Assembly: GCF_017562075.2 (NCBI RefSeq)
Contig: NC_054085.1
Location: 5,785,184-5,849,183, forward strand
DNA length: 64,000 nucleotides
DNA from: Anopheles merus
Lineage: Eukaryota; Arthropoda; Insecta; Diptera; Culicidae
Reading direction: 5' to 3'
Numbering within the stretch: position 1 is the first letter of the stretch; every line of letters starts with the position of its first letter. Below, one piece after another: positions 33,013 to 45,830 of the stretch. The notes beneath the pieces are model-generated. The model was not told the DNA's origin. It was given only the letters and a program-made list of their open reading frames with translations, and searched no databases. Both the position numbers and the translations under genes were made by a program.

Positions 33013-36000
33013 CTCATGAACCATTTTATAAATTCATAAGATTGATAAGATTCATAAAATTACTTAATGATATAAGACTAACGAAGTTTATGAATGTTTG
33101 GATATTATATCGTCTGTAGGAATTCAAGATTATTTAATGATCTACGAATGGTTCGATGTAATGAATATTTGGTGATTCTAGTTAATTTATCTACTTTTAA
33201 TGTAATATTTTTGTTTGTTTGACAAAAGTGATCGAACTACAATCACATTCCTTGTAAAAGAAAACTCATTTGCAATGGATGAAATTATTAGTAAGAATAC
33301 ATTCGAAAGTTCATCACACATGTAAATATTTTGGTATTGAGCGACTCAGCTTTTACAGTTTGTTCAAAAGGAGTTCTGAAAGCGTTTTGTAGGACACACG
33401 TCTATTTAAAAAAAATCAGCGGAATGCCTAGGCCCCTGGACTATCCAATACCAGATCTCTGCAGAAAATATACTACGATTCAAAAATAATGATCGCTTTG
33501 TCACAGAGTAAGTATAAAGATCTAGTTGATCGTGTTTCCTCATAATCGTGAATAACACCTTGCCTCCGACGAACTGTATTGTTAATATTCAAGTTTTACA
33601 TTTTTGGGTACTGTTAACATTCTTTACATTTACCAGCGTTTTTCTTACTTAATTTTCATTTATTTTAGTTGTGCACACGAATGTGCCGATTTTTGAGCTG
33701 AAAAAAAAAAAATATTCACTTAACCCAATTTCCTTCTCGACCCATAAGACGGGAGCTTATCAAAGTCATCTTCCACTCTACAACGTATGAAGCATTCTCG
33801 TCTTCAATATCCAATGACAAAGTAATTTGACCGAATCATGCAAAAAGTATAATTTTTGTGTTTTTAATATTTTTTTCATTCACTTTCCCCCTTTAATTCT
33901 CGCAACACTTCACCTCAATAAGGGAAGGAAAAAACAAAAAAGTGCTACAACCAGTTTTGGTAGTTGATAACAGGTTATCCTAATGATAACCTCCGGTCCA
34001 ATGCGGCAGCGCAAAGTTGTTGTTCTTTTTTTTGTATCACTTTTATCGTTGTTTGGGTTTCGGACATTTTCGGGCAGCATTATGCACATGGCTGATGATG
34101 TACGAGATCACGCTTCCGTCAGCTGTAGCGGGTGTTTATTTTTCTCTCTCACCGCAGATACCTGTAAATTGTGTTCCATCAACAGTGTAGTAGAGAGCGA
34201 ACTTAAGTTTTTGTAGCACAAGCAGTTGGAACTGGACGCTTTGTAAATAGTACATACGTCAGCTTTGGGATAGTCCATAAACATTGACAGATCTTTATCA
34301 TGTGATTGTCCTAAAGATTTAGGGTATGTTTTATCTTATCGTCGAAACATGAGTTACAGCGTGGTTGGCTTAAGTCCGGTGGTCTAGCTACATCAGGTAC
34401 ACAACAAACCCATCGCTTGTTTACTAACAGACATTTTATGGCACATCTCTAGACGACGGCAATCGGGTGCGGGTTTATCGGGTTATTGTGCCGACTCCCT
34501 GTACGTAACCCTCCTTCACATGCGCACGCTCACCTCTCGCGGGTGAAGCGATATCCTTAAACGAATTTAATCACCCTTATCACTACTAGATCTGGTCGCT
34601 TTCGTTGGCGATATGACGATTACGATTGCCCAATCATCTCTGTTTAATCTACACCTCCACCGCCAACACGCGATGATTGGGTAGTTTGAAAATGGTACAT
34701 ATCCGCCGTAAGTCACCCCCCCCCCCCCATCGCGAATTTGTGGGCTCAAGTGCTTATCACCTGTTGTTTCATTAATTGTTCATTCACATCAGCGGCCGCC
34801 ATGCGCCGCGTTTGTAATACCTCATTGTTATCAATGAGGTTTGCGGTAATATACAATCTGCATTGGACGCGCACGCAGACGCACTCTCTAGTGCTTCATG
34901 TTATCGTTTTCTAGTGACGATGCATGGTTCGGGACTGTATAGCCTCAATTACGATCCAGGTATTTAGGACTTCTAATGCCTATCTCTTTCACATTCAGTC
35001 TCGACAAGAAATGTTTTTCCTTTGTGCCATAATTGATTAGGGTCTGTCTGAATCCTTCTTAAAGGGTCTACGTGACAAAATTATCCCATCCCAGAGGCTT
35101 CACGTAAGCAAAAGAAGGATCTAAATTTGAATCGGTTAAACGGTTGTTTTTTTGCGGGAACGGGTGGAGCTTCCCTTCCTTTTTGATGAGAAATTCTTTT
35201 GATTTATTTAGCACTTCAGAGCCGGTCGAAAAATCTGTTCGCCCATCGATAAGGGTCGTGACGGAGAGGTTGTGGAATTGGAATTTAATCTTTTGGAAAT
35301 ACACAACTAGAAGATGTCGCCATTGTTTTAACCCACCGATAAGAGAATACGGGGACTATTTAAGTGGGGTGGCACAAAAAGTATGTGTAGTTTTGCTTCA
35401 CATGTACTTGATACTCCCTAAAACATGTCGTAGCCTTGCGTTGCATTGAAATCTTTTGTTTCGTCTCGTTGAAAGGATGAACAAATTCATGATTGTGTAA
35501 ACGTGCATCACATGGCTCTTTAGAAATGAACGACTGTTTTGTGTGGTTTTGTTGTGTGTTACCTTAATTTTTTGTTGCTGCTGTCTCTCAGTGTATTTTG
35601 TAATATTTGTATGGTAAATTTGATAAATTTATTACCTTCTACCTGAGTTGAAAGTTATCAGAACATTATTGGAGCCAATCGGAAGTATTTTTTTCAGTCT
35701 ACTGAAAACTTTTAATTTTTTGCACATCAAAAGAAATAGAATAATTAAGCTAATGACAACTATTAAACAAAAACAATCTTCACACTGTTCAGAATATTTA
35801 AACAAATTATATGAAAAAATAAATAAAATTTTAAATATTTGATATATATTATGACAAAATACTTTAAAGATATGTCAATTTATGAAAAAACATGTTGATC
35901 AATTTTTTCCCTCATATCGTATTACTTATAATATAAAATCGAAAACTTTTCTTGCCTTTTCCTCACAGTCAAGATCACAAAAACAGAAGATATTTTGTAG

Positions 36001-39000
36001 TACATTACAAGTTATTAATGAGGAATAAATTGCATATTTTTCCTTAAAAATTAACATTTTGGTTTTTTTGTTGTTTTTCAATTCTACTTGTTTTTTTTTT
36101 CATTTTGTGTGTATGAGTAAAGTCAATACATCTGAAAAACGATTTGAAAAGAATAATTATCGCACACTTTGAAGAATTTATCTTTTATTTATAAGGATAC
36201 AATTTTTACCGTCACAAAAAGTCCACATGAAGAATAGAAAGGCGTTGCAAGATGCAGTGTCCTTTCATAAAAAAATATTCCTTTTGTTTGTACAAAAAAT
36301 CTCTTTTATTAAACAAAAATATCGATACAATTAAATGTGGTTTTGTTTTATTCAAAAACGCTCCAATCGCTTTCTTTACATAGACCATGGCCTACGCTAA
36401 CTGATCTAGCATTAGTGTTTTGTGTGCTGCTTATCGTCAACACAATACAACTCAACTACCCTTCTCCGCATATGGGATGGCGTATGTGAGTCGTTGCCCC
36501 TCCATCATACTTTACTAGCATGTGTGCTGCTGCTCAGCGGTGTCTCTCACCTGCACTCACCTGCGGTTTTGCTAGGGAAAAAGTGCACACTTCTCGGCAA
36601 GATCTCGACCGGTGCGGTCGATTTGCAAACGCACTCTCGAAACGGTAGTTGTCGCGTCAAAGCTGAATCTATTCGCTCGAAACACCCCGGATCTAGCCCT
36701 TCTCCGCCGTGTGCAGCTCGTGTTTATTTCTGTGCAGTAAGTGAATGCGGTACTTAATTCGTTCTGTACGGTTGAGTAGAAAACGTGGGAGATTGTGAAC
36801 AAATGCGGTGGTGGAAATTGTAATCATTAACTTTTTTAATTCAAGTGTGTGCAACAAAATCTGTTCCACCAAATTGTTGCAAACAGATGTAGTGCGAAAT
36901 AGATCAAAGTAGTGGAACATATTGAAATTAGCTGTTATAGTGAACACCGTTGCCGTGACAGCAAGCAATAGAGCGAGAGAGGGATCACTTAAAGCTTTTA
37001 ACTTAAAGCACACGCACGCATGCACGCACACCGAAAGCGCGTGGCCACCACATAATCCGCCCGTAATGGGGTGGTTTAGAAGCAAAAGTGAAAGCTGTTT
37101 GTGAGGTGCTAGCGAATTCGGTACATTTTGGTGACAGTTTTGTTGCAAACCTTAATATAGGCCCTAATTTCCGCTTCTAATTAGATCGGAAACCTATTTC
37201 TCCTTTCGGAAAGTATAACCATAGCTGTGTCAAATATATGTGTCGAAATATCAACAAAGCACATTACTGTTGAAATTAACATACGATTCGGTTCCAAACA
37301 CTTCTTATTCACAGACGGCTAGAATCTAATGATTCTTTGATTTATGTCCCAAGGATAACAAGATGACCCACTAGCACTACTCTTCATCCTTCAGTAGCAA
37401 TGACATCCTGTAGTGGGTTTGTTGCTCTCAAAGTCGTCAAGTTTTAGTGCACGGTGTTTTCAAGTGCCTTCAACGTGGTCTCCCCCCCCCCCCCCTCCAC
37501 ACGTGCTTGCACACACGGTTAGGGCCATGGTTTCCATGGCATTGGATTAGTAGAGGCTAAAATTACAGCGTTATTACAGTGTTGTATATTGAATCATTCC
37601 CTTCCCCTCCAGTATTAAACGTAAGGGTTTTGTTTACCACATTGCCCCAACCCCTTCCCATCCCCGCAAAGACCCTTTTGGTGCTATAAATGAGCGATTG
37701 TTCACAGTCAATCACCTTTCAAAACGTGACACTGGACAGTATCTAAATTGTGCAATGATGTGGTGTGTTATGTACCGACCGAGTGCCGGTTTGAACGATC
37801 GATTAGTGCTGCTTGAACGTTAATGTGAAGACACGTTCCTGTCTGGAAAATTTTCGGCGGTAGCTATGCGTTTGTCATTGATTTGCATTAGTGGGAGGTT
37901 TAGTATATTGTCAGCACGTAATGAAATTGTGTACAAGTACCTTTCACCGTTAGTAGTAATGAGTGGTGCGAAAAACAGGAACTAGACGTTGTTTGATGCA
38001 AGAGAGCTTTTTTTAATATAATGGGATTACTCAGAAGTCAAATATGTGTGATCATGTATTCGAAAATCTCCGGAAAAGTCAAAACAATGATAGATGAATT
38101 GATAACAAAGTAATTTGGGGGATCTCGATGGTAACATTAATAGCAACAAAAACGAAAATGTTCCACAAACCTTGAAAATGTACATGCTAAATTAGTGCAC
38201 AGGCTTGTTTTGCTGAAACAACCATCGCAAATGCATTTCAACACGACTGTAATGGATGTTTAGCGTTTGTCCCCAAAAAAGAAGATGTCGTTTTGTTGTT
38301 GCCTTTACAGCACAAATGTTATCTATCATTGATTGTGTTACTTTTTCTCTTATTTTGAGCCCACGCCCGCATTCAATGCTGTAATTATTTGTGAGCCTGA
38401 ATAGGATTTTGCTAAACATGTACCAATCAGTTATGTGTGTCCGGTTTGATGGCTTTTCGATCACTCTTTACTGCAATGTGCTGTGATGTGTCTCGCTTGT
38501 TCCGTCAAACCTTTGGATTTTATTTTTTCATTGGCTTTTTTGTGTGTGTTTCTGTTATGCCATTCTCTCTGCCGTATTATTAACTCAGTTGGAATGAAAA
38601 CGACGGAACCCGGTTCCAGTTGTTTTGCTGTAATTTCTTGTTGCTTTTGCTAGTTTTGTTTTCATGCTAGGAGGACGTGGTTGAAGATCGGCACTTGGGT
38701 TTTTTTTCTACATTTTTCAACGTCTCTCGATCGTCATCAAAACAAAGCTTCCAAACGGGACAACTTGTTGATCCATCAATGATGGCGTGAACGCTCACCA
38801 GAACACGATGCAAAGGGGATTTCTTTTTTGTGCAAAGCTTCTTTGCCGTTTTATAGTTCGGCGTTAATGAGTTTTGGTTGACCTTCGCCACCGTTCCGTG
38901 TGGATTGAATTCAGTCGGAGAATGAGAATGGTGATTTCTTTTTTTTTTATTGGGATATAATATATGGAAAAGATGATTCAACATAAAATCTCCTCAATTT

Positions 39001-42000
39001 AGTGAGGTAACCATGGCTGTGGGTGTGTTCATATTTTTCATTTTTATTGTACAACCAATCATGGAAGGAGCGAATATAATTAAAGGGATTCAATGTAATA
39101 AAAATAGAAACATTTTTATTATTAAATTTGTTCTGTTAAATGTAACTTGTTCGTGCAATGCAAGGGAACGTTTTTAAGTAGAACCTATAGCATGTTTAAC
39201 AAAATATTACTACTTTCTCTATTTCTTAGCATAAATGTCTTCACCCTTTTCTGGGCACTTACTTGGTTGTACCTCACAATATAGATAGTTATTTACGACA
39301 CAATATACAACCCGTCAAGTGTGGACACTTTAAGGTTGCTGCTCGATGCATGAAGAGCTGGAACTGTTGTGCAGATTCCACCCAACGTACGGGGTCATAA
39401 AGTGTGCGATGCGATTGAATGGTAGTTAAAGTTGTCCGTAAATTAGGCTGTAAAAGTGCACTTTAAACAACACAGTTTTATATAGTTAGGGTCCCATTTA
39501 GGAAAAAGGCGTGCATATCGTCTTCGATGGATTAGAAAGACTTGAAAACCGGTTGCCAATCGGGGTTGAGCTTGCTCCTAGGCCTTGAAGAGGAGACACA
39601 TGACGAACAGGTTGGCGGCGCGATCGTCGAGGAGGTTGTTTTGTTTTCGCTAACGACCCATAATTTTGTTTTTGCTCTTTTTTTCCTCGCATCAGAGTTG
39701 GCTTTCAACTCTAAAGCATGCAAACTACGTCAGTGTAGGTGTATTTTTGTGTATGCTATTGGCAAACGAGTTTTGGGACAACGACCCATGTCTAGGCAGC
39801 CCAAAACAAATTCAAAACCGTCTAGGCGGCCAAAGCAAGGCGAATGTCTAGGCAGCTTAAATAAATTAAAGAAACTGGCGTGAAATAAAATCTTATTTGA
39901 ATATTTGCTCATTATAACGCTGTATAATGCAGTATTATTCACGCCAAGCTCACTGAAATGGTCACAAACAACTACTGCAATTTTCTTCAAGATCATTTAT
40001 TCCCTGCTTTTACAGTTTTTTTTTCAGTTCATGCTCCAATTTAGAATGAGTTATTGTGATAGTAAATAAAAAAGACTCACATTTTGTATTTGTGACATCT
40101 TTCAATAGAAACGGTTGTTTGGGTTAAAACCCCTTAACAAAGTGTTTACTCAAACGTGTTTAAAATATGTTTACTTCTTTCGGTATAGAATATATCTACT
40201 TTTCAACGAAGACCTTCATTTTGTGTTCCCGTGCGTAATTAACCCACTTAGACGCCCTCGATCGTTCTGAACAGCCGGTGGTGAAGATGCACCAGCACAC
40301 GCCATAGGCCACAATACGATTCAACAATGAAACGATGGGCTTATCAGCGAGTCATTGCCAGTCACGAGCCCCGCGGTGGCGTATGCAAGATATGAACGCT
40401 ACGCAAGCCGGCACTGCGCTGTCGGTAGTATGAGCATTCGGTATGATTTACTACACCCGGTCTGATCGATGGCCAATGGTTCAATAGGGGGGTTTGTCGA
40501 GTTTCGGCCTTTTTTCAGTGAGCTTCTTATCTGGATAGGATTGTTTACTACCCATATTCAGTTCAGCGTCAGGTTGATTAAGGATCGATCCATCAAACAG
40601 CCGGAAAACGACGAAAGCGTCGTCATAATCACAACGACCGTACCTTTGCTCTTTCTCTCGCTCCATCTATCTGCCAGCGTACGGCAGGAAATGTCTGTTG
40701 GGCGATGATTCGGACGATAAAGCATCTCGACGTCGACCTTCACCGTTGGGAAGCTGGAGGTGTACGGTCCCGGGGACATGTGATTCGTACACTGCGCCCC
40801 GTTCGGGTGGTTTGCGCTTTTATGGAATGCAATTAAATGTAGACTCTCTGGAGATTTGTGCCGCACGAGCTGGTAGCAAATTTGCATACTTGTGTGTGGC
40901 AGAGCGCCACAGCCCACGCGCTCTCTAAAGTTGTTGGGAGTGTATTGTAGTAAATGAGACAGGGTATGGTTTCTTTTATCATTTGCTTTTTTGAGCTATG
41001 AGGTTGAACTTTGGTTGAACACTGTTCTTAAAGATGATATTCTCTGAATTGTAATGATCTGTATAAGATACCTTTCTTTATGATGTAAGTAATAGGTTGT
41101 TGGAATACCCAATACAATTCAAGCTATTGAAAAGTGTAGCACTTTGTTTATTAGCTGTATTTGCCTTACTCTCGTCCACTCTGTTGCGGCATTCATAGAC
41201 TTAGATTCCATCCAAGTACATTCTCTTTTTCTTCACAATGAAAAGTAACATCTAGACACGTTTTTTTACCGTTCCCACTTCAGCTTGTGCTTATGATAAT
41301 GCTAGACATAATCGAGCACGTGTCAAGGAATTCTTGTCTGAACAGTATGGATGTATGATCGTATTACACTAATCCACAGCCACCCGTACACAGCTTGATA
41401 CACGATGATTTTATTCATTGCCAGAGTTGGAGAGTCTTCTCTTGAAGTAAGCTGTTACATTATCGAAAAGCTACTGATATTGACTGGAAAACGTATCAGT
41501 AAGCCGTCTCCGGGACGGTATAACACCTGCATCGAGCTTACTCATAAATATTTCATATGATCGATGGAACGGGGGCATATTCTGGTCGTTATACAATTGT
41601 CTCCCAGTGCCTTTGTTTTACCAACCGATACTGAAATGAATGCGTATAATCACGCTCTATCTACCGATCAAGCTACGAAGCCGTAGGCATCGTCTGCTTC
41701 TAATTCAGGTGATTTAAAACCAATCATAGTGCGGGTCCGTAAGTCCGTCTGCTGTTTATAGTAGGTGATTTAGTCAACTGATCAGCGCTTATCAGACGAC
41801 ACAGTCTGTTGATACTAATAAAAATGTTTTTCTTTATTTTTTGTTTTTCAAATTCAGCTGTCCCTGCCAATATAAATGTTAATGGGCGTGTGATGGATTT
41901 GATGATTTTTTTTTTTGCGGTATCAGTTTGTAATCGCTTGCAGAATGGACTTGGCTTGTTTAGTAATTGAGTATTATGTGAGAATTGATACACAATGTTA

Positions 42001-42618
42001 GCTTGGATAGGCGAAATAACCTTAGTCGATAAGGTTGAATTATGACGTGGTCTCAAACATTAAAATTAGAATTACACAGTTCTTGCATCACTTTGTAATT
42101 TTAAATTGAAAACGACAAAAGCCTTCTTTATTCGTTATACATCACTATCAAAGTCTTCACTTCAAACAGAAAGGCCGACACTACATTATTGAAATTCAAT
42201 TACAACACTTGCCCATGCAACTTCAATTACTATTAGAAGTAAACATTTTACAACTGTAACGGTAAACTTCTAGTAATACGTTGTTTAGTTTAGCGGTATT
42301 GCGATTAAATTGCTTCAGTCACATTTTTTGATAAGTAAAACATTTATTCAGTCGTAAATAATTATGAGTCAAAATATGAAGAAATTAAAATAAGCATTAA
42401 GCTTTTATTTTCGGATAAACTAAGGACGATCCAGATGTTGAATATTGTTAAAAAGTTAACAAAATAATATTTGCTTCTGTACTTTAATTTAGATTGAACA
42501 AAAATAATCCTTGTCGTTACACTGTGTGCAGTTTAACATTTGATAATTGAATACGTGTAAAATAATGTTTTATTTAAAAAAACCTTTTGTTTATGTTTTT
42601 ACTAGTGGTCAAAGATTA
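33013..42618. other. 9.6-kb stretch without a supported gene
   Basis: Mostly AT-rich, with GC-richer islands at about 34.4-34.9, 36.4-37.1 and 40.2-40.9 kb. Short open frames in these islands show no domains. Simple features are C runs at 34716-34728 (13 C) and 37482-37495 (14 C), a 9-bp hairpin ACCTCATTG-TTAT-CAATGAGGT at 34819-34840, and three copies of GTCTAGGC(A/G)GC at 39790, 39820 and 39846. The island at 36.4-37.1 kb could be a promoter or 5' exon of the transporter genes downstream, which is a guess. Confidence 0.4.
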
Positions 42619-42631
42619 ACGGCACGTGATT

Positions 42632-42838
42632 CTTCTTCTTCTTCTATTTGGCGTAACGTCCTTCGCGGACATGCCGGCCGGCCTATACAGGCTTTCGAGA
42701 CTTCATTCATTACCATGTAGCCGGATAAGTCAATCCTTGCTACGGGGGAGACGATTCATTCTGGGCTTGAACCCATGACGGGCATGTTATTGTGCCGTTC
42801 GAATTGACGACTGTACCACGGGACCGCCTCGACAAGGG
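42632..42838 (-). repeat. tRNA-derived SINE copy 4 (subfamily B), with target-site duplication
   Basis: Minus-strand copy with the (GAA)n tail at its low end and box-B-like GGGTTCAAGCCC inside. Perfect 13-bp direct repeats ACGGCACGTGATT flank it (42619-42631 and 42839-42851), proving retroposition and fixing the borders. Confidence 0.9.
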
Positions 42839-42851
42839 ACGGCACGTGATT

Positions 42852-45830
42852 AATTAAGAGAATTATAATATGATCCTAGTTCCAAACAAAATGTTAATTT
42901 TGTTACAAATCTGAAGGATTCCCAAAATTATGCTTATGTGTTTATATCAGTCAATCCAATCATTTTGAACATTAACTTAACAGTTTTTGTAATCTTCAGT
43001 ATTTAGATTCATGATCCTAAGACAAGCAATTGAAAGTTTGATTTTTTTGAAATTTATATAACCATAAGGCGAAACAAAAATGACTAAATTAGTAACGGTA
43101 TAAACGGGAACTATAACACTTCCTTAAAAAACCAATGTCTGTTGTCTACACAAAAAGGGGTTTCCAATGTCTACAAGTTCGGAATCAACAATTATACTGT
43201 TTCCGCTAGTGCACCATTAATGGTTCTCTTGATTCGTTTGGTCTATGTGAAAATGCAAATAAGCGACCCATCAACAAATTACCTTAAAGAATCATTCTTC
43301 CGACAACCCGTTCGGCTACCCGATTTGGTGTGCAAGCCATCTTTGAACCATCCGCTTCCGGCACGGCGTCCATCGTCACTGTCCGAGGTTATCGAAGGTG
43401 TGGATGGGTATCGCTTTCACCGGATTGGTCGTTAACCTTCTGCTGCGCTCGGAGTGCAGTGCAGTATCGGTTCGGGCTCTGGGGGTTGGGTAGAGTGCAG
43501 AGAATCGTACCGATGACGGATGACATACTGGCACAGTATCAAGGCGGTGATGGCGAACCTGTGAAACGCGAAAGCGAATGAGACGAGCAAAACAAAGCTG
43601 ATAGCCCGTGTCTGCCCGTTTGTCTGGCCTTACACCGCGATGGTCAATGAAACTTGCATACACTGTGAACCAGCATGGCTTCGAACCATAACAACAAGGC
43701 TGATCGCTCGAAAGTGGTCGGGTCGGTGTGCAGAGGATAGAGCCATCTGTCAACTGCTGCGTGCTGTAGAACCGTAGCAGCAGTAGAGAGGCTGCTGCAG
43801 GCTGTGCATTAATCAACGAGAGCGCTGTTCGGGTGCATTCGGTTCACTGACCGGCCTTGCACTCGCTCGCCATCCGCGGGGCCACGCTTTTCGACATTGG
43901 TTCGAGCAGTCGTTGGTTCGACAATCACACTACCGTGACAGAGAGTGGTCCAAAGTCTTCGCCCGAATGCAACGCGGTTGAACATATTGCACCATACCGT
44001 CATCTCCGATCGATGATGATCGCCTTTTGGGCACACCATTATCTTAAAAGGTTTCTTACCGTACTCGCCTTTGGAAACCCGTTCTAATCGGGGACAGAGA
44101 TGTCATACGTGTCACGAATGTGCCTTGTTGTAGTTGGCGAACAACAGTGTGTGTGTGTGTGTGTGCGAATTGAGTAATAATTTAATTACACCATTCGTTT
44201 CGCACAGAAGCAACCATCACCAGTCGCTGCTTGTTCGATCATATGTTGCCACATAGCATGTTGTGTCCTATTTTGCAGAAGGCTAGTGTGTGCTTGATTT
44301 CCTTGCACGGTACTAAGAAAAGTAAAAGCTTCTATTAGCCAACGCAGCATCTACAGGAACTCAACAAATGTCTGCAAACTATAGAAAGCATAGCTCTTTT
44401 TTGAAGCCACAATTTAATTCGTTACGATTGATTATTTTGTATACGCAAATGATGCAAAATTATCAGTAAAACAAACAGTCACGACCAATTAAAGGCAATT
44501 AGGGGGAAAAATGATAACTCCACAATCAATCAGCAACAGGGAGCCCGCTAATATGTCCAATCATGCGTTTGCATTGTCCGTCGCGTGTTTATCTCTCATT
44601 TGCTATGTCCATACAGAGCAATGTTTGCGTAAAACGTTAGACGCTATTTACACCCCCTATTGCGGGGGAACGCTCTGAACTACCCAGGTTTGAATACACA
44701 AATGAGGTGCTAACTGAAAAAATAACAGGCGCTTAAAACTGGTGTTTTGTTTGAAGTTGTATTCACACAGCACCCAAACAATGACCAATCGTTTTCGATT
44801 GAGTTCGAAATTGGTTTATCGAAAAATGGAAAATTTTGGTGCTACGGGTCGAGTACCTCATCCATGAAGCTTCAGTCCAGCTCCAGAAACTGTTGTCCAA
44901 TAGGTCATTGTGATTCAATAACACGAGCCGTGCGCGCTTGCGCCATCAAGGTTAATCTTAAGCGACGTGTTCTCAGCACGTCCGCCCGGGCAAACGGAAC
45001 GGCACGGAGCAGCGGGCTCAATTAGTACGCTTGACGAGTTTTGTGCAGGTTCCAGTTAAACGAGTTCTCATTGCACCCGCATTGACATGCAAATAATGGT
45101 TGCGGTATCTAAAAGCGAGCTGACGACATACTGGAGCAGACTGGCCAACGTCTGAGCGTTTCGTTACTGCTTCCAGCCATCGGCCACCCTTGCCGTTGAC
45201 CTTGGGTCTGGGTCGACCAGCTTACTCTGTCATGGTTTACCTTGTACTGTTCAATTGAGCAGCTTTCGGAAAGTACATTCCAGCAATAATAAATGAACGC
45301 TTTGATAAAGAAAAGGAAATTCCGCTTTTTTGGTAATTACCAATTTTCAGATGAGGCTAGCATCAAATCGTTAATACAGTCCCATGCTTGAAATGGCAGG
45401 GAACTTTCGGTGTGCATTCGTACTTATGAAATTTGCCTTTTGGGCTTCTCATCGTTGCTGGGTGAAAGTAGCAGTTCGCATTACCTGTTACCCGAGAGAC
45501 GGTCACGAGAGATGGCTGCTTAAACGAAGACTAGCGGCACAACGGCGGTGCAAATTAAGTTACCATATATTTCGGCTCATTCCACGCTTGAGGTGCTCGA
45601 TTTGATAGCCAAATCGAAATTGATCGACCGTTGCAAATCGGTCGCTTCCGCAATCGATTCGGTTCGCTGCCGCTCTTTCAAACTTAATGTATGCGAAAAG
45701 TGCCCGCTTGCTCGTCCACTCCTATTACTCTCACCACTTTCCCAACCCCCCCCCCTCGTATATCTCGCACACTAAACGCACACGTTGCTTTATCTACACC
45801 CGCCTACAGATAACCCTCCGGATCGTAACA
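42852..45830. promoter_or_regulatory. upstream region of the first CAT gene
   Basis: No coding gene was seen. From about 43.3 to 45.8 kb the DNA is GC-richer. The acceptor CCGCCTACAG at 45800-45809 just before the first CAT start shows that a non-coding first exon lies upstream in this region or beyond, and its position cannot be fixed from sequence. A (GT)n run lies at about 44147-44165. Confidence 0.35.

Noticed and set aside
43376..44087. Overlapping open frames on both strands in a GC-richer island upstream of CAT1.
   Set aside because: No family resemblance and mutual overlap; treated as regulatory or spacer DNA.
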